Below are positions 57,885 to 64,000 of a stretch of 64,000 nucleotides of DNA, piece by piece. Location: the NCBI GenBank assembly GCA_903900335.1, contig CAIUMP010000062.1, positions 62,001-126,000 of the forward strand, given 5' to 3'. Position 1 is the stretch's first letter. The number at the start of each line of letters is the position of its first letter. The translations under genes were made by a program, and so were the position numbers. The notes beneath the pieces were generated by a model. It was not told the DNA's origin. It searched no databases and saw nothing but the letters and a program-made list of their open reading frames with translations. Source of the stretch: an uncultured Ignavibacteriota bacterium (GTDB taxonomy: Bacteria > Bacteroidota > Ignavibacteria > Palsa-1295).

Positions 57885-58817
57885 TTACTGCGCGGTCGTT
57901 AGAAAATCAGAATATGCCAAAGCAAGGCCATCACGAAGCTGCGTCTTGGGCAGCCATCCCATCTTGTGCAGGCGCGTGCTGTCCATCAGCTTCCGTGGTG
58001 TGCCGTCTGGCTTTGTGTCGTCGAACTGAACGCTGCCAGTGAATCCTGTGACCGCTTGGATCAACTCTGCAAGTTGCTTGATGGTCACTTCTTGTCCGCT
58101 GCCGACATTGAGGAATTGCCGCTCGTCATAATTCTTCATTAGAAAGTAGCATGCATCGGCAAGGTCATCCACGTACATAAATTCCCTAAGCGGAGTGCCG
58201 GTACCCCATAGCGTGACCGAGTCCGCGTTGGCATTCTTCGCCTCGTGGAATTTGCGGATCATGCCTGGGATAACATGAGAGTTCATTGGATGATAATTAT
58301 CACCTAGGCCGTAAAGATTCGTCGGCATACACGAGATGAAGTTGCAACCGTACTGGTCGCGATAGGCCTCGCACAGTTTGATGCCAGCGATCTTTGCGAT
58401 TGCGTAAAACTCGTTCGTCGGTTCGAGCGGACCGGTCAGCAGCGATGCCTCCTGGATGGGTTGCGCCGCCAACTTTGGATAGATACAGGAGCTGCCAAGG
58501 AAGAGCAACTTCTGCACTCCGGAAGTGTACGCAGCATGAATGACGTTGGTCGTCATGCTGAGGTTGTCGTAGATGAACTCGGCGCGATAGGTATTGTTTG
58601 CGAGGATACCTCCGACTTTCGCCGCAGCCATGAAGACGAATTCAGGCCTGTTCGCCGCAAAGAAATCATTGACGGCACGCTGATCGCGCAGGTCTAACGC
58701 ATCAGACCCAGCAGTAAGGATATTGTTGAATCCATCCTGCCGCAGTCGTCCAACGATCGCAGAGCCCACCATCCCGCGATGACCTGCGACAAATATCTTC
58801 GAGTCTGGTCGCATCAT
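57885..58817 (-). CDS. fcl: GDP-L-fucose synthase
   Basis: 310 residues. [20 protein letters not shown] has the Rossmann GxxGxxG motif. The short-chain dehydrogenase triad is visible: Ser in [10 protein letters not shown] and Tyr-Lys in [25 protein letters not shown] and [20 protein letters not shown] are diagnostic for Fcl. It epimerises and reduces GDP-4-keto-6-deoxymannose to GDP-L-fucose with NADPH. The ATG overlaps the gmd stop (ATGA), so ATG 58817 was used; the frame continues upstream inside gmd without homology. Confidence 0.97.
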   Translation of the reverse strand: MMRPDSKIFVAGHRGMVGSAIVGRLRQDGFNNILTAGSDALDLRDQRAVNDFFAANRPEFVFMAAAKVGGILANNTYRAEFIYDNLSMTTNVIHAAYTSGVQKLLFLGSSCIYPKLAAQPIQEASLLTGPLEPTNEFYAIAKIAGIKLCEAYRDQYGCNFISCMPTNLYGLGDNYHPMNSHVIPGMIRKFHEAKNANADSVTLWGTGTPLREFMYVDDLADACYFLMKNYDERQFLNVGSGQEVTIKQLAELIQAVTGFTGSVQFDDTKPDGTPRKLMDSTRLHKMGWLPKTQLRDGLALAYSDFLTTAQ

Positions 58818-59926
58818 TCGAATTGGTTTAGAATGCGGTAACCCGCTTGATGCGCAAGCTTTTCCCGGCTGAAGATATGTAGATCGGATGCCACCATCTC
58901 TTCGACGAGTTGCTGAAGCGTGTGCTTTGGCTCCCATCCGAGCTTTGTCCGCGCCTTAGAGGCATCGCCGAGCAGCATGTCAACCTCTGTTGGCCGGAAG
59001 AAACGTGGATCAACCTCAACGACGGTGTCGCCGATCGAGACATCACATTCGGGGTTTGTCAACCCGCAGACCACCGCTCTCTCACTGACGCCTGAGCCGA
59101 CAAATTCCAGTTCGATCCCGGCATGTGCAAAGGCCAATCGCAGGAATTCGCGAACGGATGTTGAAACGCCGGTGGCGATGACGAAATCTTCTGGTGTGGG
59201 ATGCTGCAACATGAGCCACATGGCCTCAACGTAGTCTTTAGCGTGGCCCCAATCTCGCTTGGCGTCGAGATTCCCGAGGTACAATTTCTTCTTAAGTCCC
59301 AATGCGATCTCGGAGACTCCGCGCGTGATCTTCCGCGTGACGAACGTCTCGCCGCGCATTGGGCTTTCATGGTTGAATAGGATTCCGTTACAGGCGAACA
59401 TTCCGTACGCCTCCCGGTAGTTCACGGTGATCCAGTAGGCATATAGCTTAGCCACACCGTATGGCGAACGGGGGTAGAAGGGGGTCGCCTCTGTCTGCGG
59501 CGTCTCCCGCACATCCCCATATAGCTCAGAGCTGGACGCTTGGTAGATGCGCGTCTTGTCGATCAAGCCGAGAATGCGTATTGCCTCCAGCAGCCGAAGC
59601 GTTCCGACGCCGTCTGTGTTGGCAACGTATTCCGGCTCATCGAAGCTGACGTGAACGTGGCTCATCGCTCCAAGATTGTATATCTCGTCCGGCTGAACAG
59701 ACTGGATAATTCGAATAAGATTAGTAGAGTCGGTAAGGTCCCCGTAATGCAGCACCATCCGCAGATCCGATTCGTGCGGATCCTGATAGAGATGATCTAT
59801 CCGCTGCGTGTTGATAAGCGAGGTTCGCCGCTTAATTCCATGGACCTCATAGCCCTTCTCGATAAGCAGCTCGGCGAGATACGCGCCGTCCTGCCCAGTG
59901 ATGCCTGTTATGAGTGCGCGTTTCAT
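58814..59926 (-). CDS. gmd: GDP-mannose 4,6-dehydratase
   Basis: 370 residues. [20 protein letters not shown] carries the NADP-binding GxTGxxG motif. [53 protein letters not shown] (the YxxxK pair) and [20 protein letters not shown] are the Gmd blocks. It converts GDP-D-mannose to GDP-4-keto-6-deoxy-D-mannose, used by the next enzyme to make GDP-fucose. Full length. It precedes fcl with a 4-base overlap. Confidence 0.97.
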   Translation of the reverse strand: MKRALITGITGQDGAYLAELLIEKGYEVHGIKRRTSLINTQRIDHLYQDPHESDLRMVLHYGDLTDSTNLIRIIQSVQPDEIYNLGAMSHVHVSFDEPEYVANTDGVGTLRLLEAIRILGLIDKTRIYQASSSELYGDVRETPQTEATPFYPRSPYGVAKLYAYWITVNYREAYGMFACNGILFNHESPMRGETFVTRKITRGVSEIALGLKKKLYLGNLDAKRDWGHAKDYVEAMWLMLQHPTPEDFVIATGVSTSVREFLRLAFAHAGIELEFVGSGVSERAVVCGLTNPECDVSIGDTVVEVDPRFFRPTEVDMLLGDASKARTKLGWEPKHTLQQLVEEMVASDLHIFSREKLAHQAGYRILNQFE

Positions 59927-59998
59927 GCTGTGTGTAATCCTATTGCTCCATTCATAGATGCTTCTCGTCGCACAGTTGTACCCATTTCGGATGCGCCA

Positions 59999-60721
59999 TC
60001 AGGCGATTGCTTTGGCATCCCCGGGGATTGGTTGTGGCCGACGATCCCGCCAAGTACCAAGCCAAAAATGGAGTGTGAACGATTGTGCGGTTGCCTGCTG
60101 CCGTATCGCCGCATTTGATGCCATGCCGCTCCAGATCTGGGTGCGGTCGAATGGGTAGAGCAGTGTTGGCGCTGCGACAGAGATGGTTGCGTTTTGGGGA
60201 TAGGTCGCGATCGCCGTTGTCAGGAAGATGGAGCCTGTCGCGACGAGTGGGTCCTGCTCGCCAGCAAAGTGGGGGACGAGCCGCAGAAGATGATCCCAAA
60301 ACGGATGGCCCGGAACGGATGCGATGAATGCGGTCCCAACGACCTTTGGCATCTGTCGTTCCTTCGCGACGGGATGCCCGGCGTGGGAATCCGGCTCGCG
60401 TCCAACGATCAAGGAGTGATCCCCTAGCAACAGATCAATGGGTTTCAAGCACTCCAGATCGAGATCGACGAAAACACCGCCGTATTTCTTCAGAATCAAA
60501 TAGCGCAGTAGGTTGACACGATTAATGTCGAGCGCGTAGGAGTTCAGAAGATCGAGGTATTGTGGATACTCTTTTGCAGCAAAATTCCCGAGCAGCTCGT
60601 CGCTCCATCCGGCAGCGTGCCAATCGGGATGATGCGTCTTCCAGGAATGGAAAGGATGGGCGAGTTCGACGGGAACGTCGAGCGTCTTCCAGGCTTGATG
60701 GATGATCTTGGGTATCTTCAT
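59999..60721 (-). CDS. GT32-like glycosyltransferase (OCH1/TcdA-type sugar-binding region)
   Basis: 240 residues from MKIPKIIHQAWKT, the usual GT32 start (IPKIIHQIW). GWSDELLGNFAAKEYPQYLD and RVNLLRYLILKKYGGVFVDL lead to the DxD motif DLDLECLKPID. The C-terminal half holds VVGTAFIASVPGHPFWDHLL. Members transfer hexoses to glycans in fungi and capsule loci in bacteria. First gene of the minus block; gmd follows 72 bases later. ATG 60721 is preferred over a more upstream ATG that lacks homology. Confidence 0.88.
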   Translation of the reverse strand: MKIPKIIHQAWKTLDVPVELAHPFHSWKTHHPDWHAAGWSDELLGNFAAKEYPQYLDLLNSYALDINRVNLLRYLILKKYGGVFVDLDLECLKPIDLLLGDHSLIVGREPDSHAGHPVAKERQMPKVVGTAFIASVPGHPFWDHLLRLVPHFAGEQDPLVATGSIFLTTAIATYPQNATISVAAPTLLYPFDRTQIWSGMASNAAIRQQATAQSFTLHFWLGTWRDRRPQPIPGDAKAIA

Positions 60722-60776
60722 AGTGCAGCCGTCAACAATGATCGCAGTGGATTTGGTCGCATGGAAACTCTTGGTG

Positions 60777-61544
60777 CTATCTATCGCCAAAGATCTGCCC
60801 ACCGAGCCCCATGAGTCCGCCGATCAGGCCCTGGCCGCCCTGGTCGGAGTCATCCGCGCCTGTTCCGGCATGAAGGTACATGGATTGCAGCGCGATCCTA
60901 CCGGGTCCCGTGAAGCGATTGACGACGAAATTCATGCTGCCGAATATCCCCGTGGAAAGATTCGTTACCATCGTGCGCATATCCACTGTCGCCTCTTTGT
61001 AGAGCCATCCTCCAGGCTCGACATCAATGACTTCACCGACCTCGAGCGTCTTCTCGAACACGTTGCCATAGCCATGCAGCCACAGAATGCCCTCACGCTC
61101 GGCACGGAATCGATCGATAAAGAAGCCTGTGCCGCCGAAGAGCATGTTGGAAAATCCCTTCACGCGCTCGAAGGTATAGTCGATTGCTCCGGTAGCTGCA
61201 AGGAATTGGTGTTCGCGTACGTGCCACTCATCGCCTGGCTTCATGTGGATCGGCACAATGTGCCCCGCGCCATCACGGCTGAACGCGATGGCACCGTCGC
61301 CAGTGGCTTCGGTGATAAATATTTGCATTCCGGCGATGAGGCGTTTGACCATGCCTTTCATCGGGCGAATTCCGATCTGCACAGAGGGATGCTTCCATAG
61401 CAGAATGTGATGCTCAAAATAGACCGGTGTGTGATTGAGCTCAATTGTTAGCACAGGTACGAGCTCACCTTCAAGGTGATAGGTTACTCCGCCGAAAGAT
61501 TCGTCGGTGATCTTTGTGCTGAGAAGGGAAGGGCGTTGAAACAT
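60777..61544 (-). CDS. AIM24-family protein
   Basis: 255 residues. VTYHLEGELVPVLTIELNHT, KPGDEWHVREHQFLAATGAI, SNMLFGGTGFFIDRFRAERE and ILWLHGYGNVFEKTLEVGEV with IDVEPGGWL are the repeated beta-strand blocks of the AIM24 (DUF124-like) fold. The role is unknown in bacteria. The C-terminus is Gly/Asp-rich (GADDSDQGGQGLIGGLMGLG). The ATG was chosen from the family start MFQRPSLL; an in-frame extension upstream has no homology. Confidence 0.88.
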   Translation of the reverse strand: MFQRPSLLSTKITDESFGGVTYHLEGELVPVLTIELNHTPVYFEHHILLWKHPSVQIGIRPMKGMVKRLIAGMQIFITEATGDGAIAFSRDGAGHIVPIHMKPGDEWHVREHQFLAATGAIDYTFERVKGFSNMLFGGTGFFIDRFRAEREGILWLHGYGNVFEKTLEVGEVIDVEPGGWLYKEATVDMRTMVTNLSTGIFGSMNFVVNRFTGPGRIALQSMYLHAGTGADDSDQGGQGLIGGLMGLGGQIFGDR

Positions 61545-61667
61545 TGTCTGTTTAGAGTAAATTAGAAACTTTCTGTGGAGACGACCGCTTTCACCGTGTC
61601 GCCCCTTAAAGGCGCGGTCGGAAGCCATGCTCTGCGCGACAGGAGCATTCGTCGGATGTGCTACGTT

Positions 61668-61675
61668 CAAATATA
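61668..61675 (-). promoter_or_regulatory. Candidate -7 box for AIM24
   Basis: TATATTTG on the minus strand (61675-61668) matches TAnnTTTG exactly. A TTG lies 16 bases further upstream, a slightly short spacer. The start codon is 124 bases downstream, so a long leader would be implied. Confidence 0.3.
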
Positions 61676-61702
61676 CGAAGTCTAAGAGAAGCAACCTTGG
61701 GT

Positions 61703-62740
61703 GTGAGATTATTGATTACCAATTGGCGGCTGCTTATTGCGCTGATTTTCATGCTATCAGTCGGTCGAGCGGTTCAGGCGGAGCCCACGCTCGCCGCTGA
61801 CCCAGCCCGCACGGACTCCGTGTCCGTTGATTCGTCGAGTAGGCTTGCGATTCCCAGCACAGCTGACTCTCTACAAAGGTCGTCGATTTCCACTCCTGTC
61901 TCGGTAGGCACGGACAGAAGGTTGGAGCCAGGGTTCTTCGACATGATTACTAACCTCCCATCGGATTGGCGGGATTGGTACCTTCAAACGGCAAGGCTTT
62001 CGAATTGGCCCATCATGGCAGCAGTCACTGTCTCTACTGCAGCGATGATCGTCTATGACAACCAGATGTGGGTGCCATTCAAAAAGCTCTACGAGAAATA
62101 CCCTACCATAAATACCCTGGCCAATAGGTTTGTTGATATGGGAGATGGGAAATTCCAGTTCGGCGTTGCCGGAGCCTTTGCGGGCTACGGATTGATCGCA
62201 AGCGACAAGCGTGCACTGCGAACGGCGTCCCAGGTATGCGAAGTGATTCTCGCAGCAGGCGCTGTCGTGCAATTTCTGAAGCATACAACTGGGCGGGAAA
62301 GCCCGATCGTCTCAACCACCCCAACTGGCCGCTGGCAATTCTTTCCAAATCAGATCACCTACGCCAACAATGTTCCGCACTTTGATGCCTTCCCGTCCGG
62401 ACATCTTACTACGGCTCTTGCCACACTGACGGTGATCGCGCGTAATTATCCCGAGCAAAGTTGGATAGCTCCCGTCGGCTACGTGGCTTGCACTGGAATT
62501 GCCCTCGGGTTGGTCTCAACCAGCATTCACTGGTGGAGCGATTATCCTCTTGCGATCGCACTCGGATACGGATTTGGCTCACTGCTCTCACCGAATCCAA
62601 ACGAGGACGTGTCGGTCACAGAACCCGCGAAGAAAAAGGACGTTGGAGCCACTGGACTAAGCAAACTGCTCGACCAGGCAACGCTTGTTCCAATCTATGA
62701 GCCGGGCGGAGCCGGGATAGCGATGTCGGTCCGGTTCTAA
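61703..62740 (+). CDS. PAP2-like phosphatase-fold protein with altered motif
   Basis: 345 residues from GTG 61703; an in-frame GTG at 61658 is possible. An N-terminal helix (LLITNWRLLIALIFMLSVGR, then AVQA) looks like a signal peptide. The PAP2 core has KHTTGRESPIV (motif 1, K-x6-RP with Ser in place of Arg), DAFPSGHLTTALATLTVIAR (motif 2, PSGH) and STSIHWWSDYPLAIALGYGF (motif 3, H-x3-D but without the usual upstream Arg). Several membrane helices are present. A phosphatase acting on polyprenyl or lipid A phosphates is likely from the fold, but activity is uncertain. Confidence 0.78.
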   Translation: MRLLITNWRLLIALIFMLSVGRAVQAEPTLAADPARTDSVSVDSSSRLAIPSTADSLQRSSISTPVSVGTDRRLEPGFFDMITNLPSDWRDWYLQTARLSNWPIMAAVTVSTAAMIVYDNQMWVPFKKLYEKYPTINTLANRFVDMGDGKFQFGVAGAFAGYGLIASDKRALRTASQVCEVILAAGAVVQFLKHTTGRESPIVSTTPTGRWQFFPNQITYANNVPHFDAFPSGHLTTALATLTVIARNYPEQSWIAPVGYVACTGIALGLVSTSIHWWSDYPLAIALGYGFGSLLSPNPNEDVSVTEPAKKKDVGATGLSKLLDQATLVPIYEPGGAGIAMSVRF

Positions 62741-62746
62741 CGAGCG

Positions 62747-63445
62747 CTACTTCGCAAACAGTCGATACCGCGTCGCGCCGTTCTTCGTCACCTTGGAAAT
62801 GTGCGCTTTGGACTGCCCATCCGCCTTTAGCTCGGCTAATTGCTCTTCAGCTTCATAGCTGCTGGATGTTTCAAGCACGGGCCTAATTGAAGTAACTGGA
62901 GCGGTGTGCTCCTGCTTCCGAACCGCTTTGGTGTGCGGACTGGGTGGAGGAGTTTCGCGGGGGATCTCCACGGCCTCTGGTGGTAACTGGTCGGGGGTTA
63001 CATCCGCTGGCGTCACGGGCGGAGTTGAAGCCTTTGCTGTTTGCTGATTGAGAAGATTCTGGATGGTGTCTATCGGCTTTGATGCAGCTCGTTCAGCGCG
63101 TTGCTCAAAGCAACCCCGACGAAACGAGAATGCAATTCCCAATACGATCAAGAGCACAGTGTACAGTGCTATCATGAATCCGCCGCTTAGGGGCCTGCTT
63201 CGATGCAATTCTTCGTCAAATCCTGCCGCTTTAACACTAGAGACTGCCGAAGGGGGCAGAGCGCTTTCGGGAGCGGTGGCCGTTGGAGTAGAAATTGTCT
63301 CAATCGAATTCGATGGGGCGGGCTTCCGATACTCTTCGTTCGTGCCACGCAAAATGTCCTCGATATCGGATGTGGTCATGCCATACCGAGTCGCGAGGGA
63401 CTGCAACGGGTTCTCCTGGCCGATGGGGTTTGGTTGTTCTGGCAT
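62747..63445 (-). CDS. One-TM protein with C-terminal SPOR-like tail, function unknown
   Basis: 232 residues. An N-terminal cytoplasmic segment (about 1-88) begins MPEQPNPIGQENPLQSLATR and contains MTTSDIEDILRG, suggestive of a small helical domain. A membrane helix (GGFMIALYTVLLIVLGIAFS) follows. The periplasmic part is Pro/Thr/Glu-rich, ending with SYEAEEQLAELKADGQSKAH and TKNGATRYRLF, which resembles a minimal SPOR-like strand. No family assigned. Convergent with the PAP2-like gene with a 6-base gap. Confidence 0.65.
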   Translation of the reverse strand: MPEQPNPIGQENPLQSLATRYGMTTSDIEDILRGTNEEYRKPAPSNSIETISTPTATAPESALPPSAVSSVKAAGFDEELHRSRPLSGGFMIALYTVLLIVLGIAFSFRRGCFEQRAERAASKPIDTIQNLLNQQTAKASTPPVTPADVTPDQLPPEAVEIPRETPPPSPHTKAVRKQEHTAPVTSIRPVLETSSSYEAEEQLAELKADGQSKAHISKVTKNGATRYRLFAK

Positions 63446-63533
63446 GATCAGGGTGCAAAACGGGATAGTCTGCGCTTATAGTTCGAAGGAAAAACTGCCA
63501 CTGGATTGGCACAACCAACCTACAGCCACGCAT

Positions 63534-64000
63534 CTACTCAATACGATACCGCACACTCGCCCAAACTGAGCGTGGATATTCAGGATACCCTGGCCAGAAG
63601 TCGCTTGCGCTTCCAAGAATATTTTCGGTTCTCACGAACAGGTCAACTTGTGGCATCAAGACGATCCGAGCCTCGGCGTTCAGGAGGTTGATTGTTCGAA
63701 CCGTCGAAGATACAGAACGGAATTCGATTGAGGGGAAGATGGAATTCGAGATGGAATTGAAATGATAGGTGAAGTCGGCTTTTATCGTTGGTTCGATAGA
63801 CTCAGGTAAAACGAGGTATTGACTATTGTCATTCTGTCTGTCAACATGCAGTAGTGAAAACGACGCGGTAAGCACATCGTGCGAGAAAGCGTGGAGGCGA
63901 GCAGAGATGGTAGTCGTTAACTGGCGTGAATCGTTGTCCGACACTGCCATAAACGAACGCACAGCACTATCGTTGGCCTGCAGTTGATAGAAGAATGGAT
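63534..64000 (-). CDS. C-terminal part of a TonB-dependent receptor-like outer-membrane beta-barrel (5' end outside window)
   Basis: The minus-strand frame is open to the window end, so the true start lies outside. The visible 154 codons contain alternating strands: PFFYQLQANDSAVRSFMAVS, LTASFSLLHVDRQNDNSQYL, INLLNAEARIVLMPQVDLFV and a final RTENILGSASDFWPGYPEY segment ending VRYRIE. The last aromatic-ended strand and the 'vrxeNilg...GYPexpR' turn are typical of TonB-dependent receptors. Substrate unknown. A GTG at 63962 is an artificial start. Confidence 0.75.
   Translation of the reverse strand, partial: PFFYQLQANDSAVRSFMAVSDNDSRQLTTTISARLHAFSHDVLTASFSLLHVDRQNDNSQYLVLPESIEPTIKADFTYHFNSISNSIFPSIEFRSVSSTVRTINLLNAEARIVLMPQVDLFVRTENILGSASDFWPGYPEYPRSVWASVRYRIE

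Noticed and set aside
60702-61400. Plus-strand frame antisense to AIM24
   Set aside because: The opposite frame encodes the conserved AIM24 blocks; this one shows no domain.

Overview
The window looks like a chromosomal segment from the Bacteroidota/Chlorobiota (FCB) side of the bacteria. Three secreted proteins end in type IX secretion (T9SS) type A sorting domains, one gene has the TPR / PD40 propeller / carboxypeptidase-regulatory / OmpA architecture of PorE, and the clearest promoter carries a Bacteroidota-type -7 box (TAnnTTTG). The mixture would fit Ignavibacteria or Candidatus Kapabacteria, but that placement is inference from protein style only.

Layout. (1) 1-11.6 kb: small stress or resistance-like enzymes. 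There are two dihydrofolate-reductase-like proteins, an AHSA1/SRPBCC protein, a YciI protein, DoxX-like membrane proteins, seven VOC/PhnB genes (eight domains) and a divergent GlxA-type AraC regulator, with a SpoIIE phosphatase, tRNA-Arg, tRNA-His, gltX and a glycine-rich RRM protein interspersed. (2) 11.7-24.4 kb: housekeeping genes on the + strand: accD, arginase, panC-panD, a uridylyltransferase-only GlmU homologue, a LytR_C protein, rsfS with a histone-H1-like extension, argS, a CorC/CNNM protein, the PorE-like protein, nadD and a lone sugar ABC permease. (3) 24.4-30.2 kb: mostly minus strand: EamA exporter, glycosyltransferase, FemAB/GNAT protein, RNase HI, and a metallophosphoesterase with its membrane partner. 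(4) 30.7-45.1 kb: two divergent paralogous T9SS cargo proteins, a PASTA protein, rhomboid protease, ispG, GNAT, enoyl-CoA hydratase, an Asp-box repeat T9SS protein and an RND efflux pair. (5) 45.5-60.7 kb: a surface-glycan locus of two convergent blocks. (6) 60.8-64 kb: AIM24, a PAP2-like protein, a one-TM protein and the C-terminus of a TonB-dependent-receptor-like barrel.

The glycan locus is the most interesting part. The + block holds four paralogues of an Anp1-like/GT-A glycosyltransferase, a GT11 fucosyltransferase, a fused double FkbM methyltransferase, a second FkbM copy and a TylF-plus-methyltransferase fusion. The minus block holds gmd and fcl (GDP-mannose to GDP-L-fucose), GT32-, GT2-, GT8- and GT9-like transferases, an unrecognised protein, and a second fusion that shares the same C-terminal methyltransferase module. 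Together these would make GDP-fucose, assemble a fucose-containing glycan and O-methylate it. No flippase, polymerase or ABC exporter is visible here. Three gene junctions in the + block carry decayed copies of the last roughly 12 codons of the Anp1-like transferase gene, which suggests the locus was built by repeated duplication and deletion.

Palindromic intergenic repeats of several kinds are scattered through the window. One of them is translated inside both divergent T9SS cargo genes. No CRISPR array, insertion sequence, rRNA or phage gene was seen.
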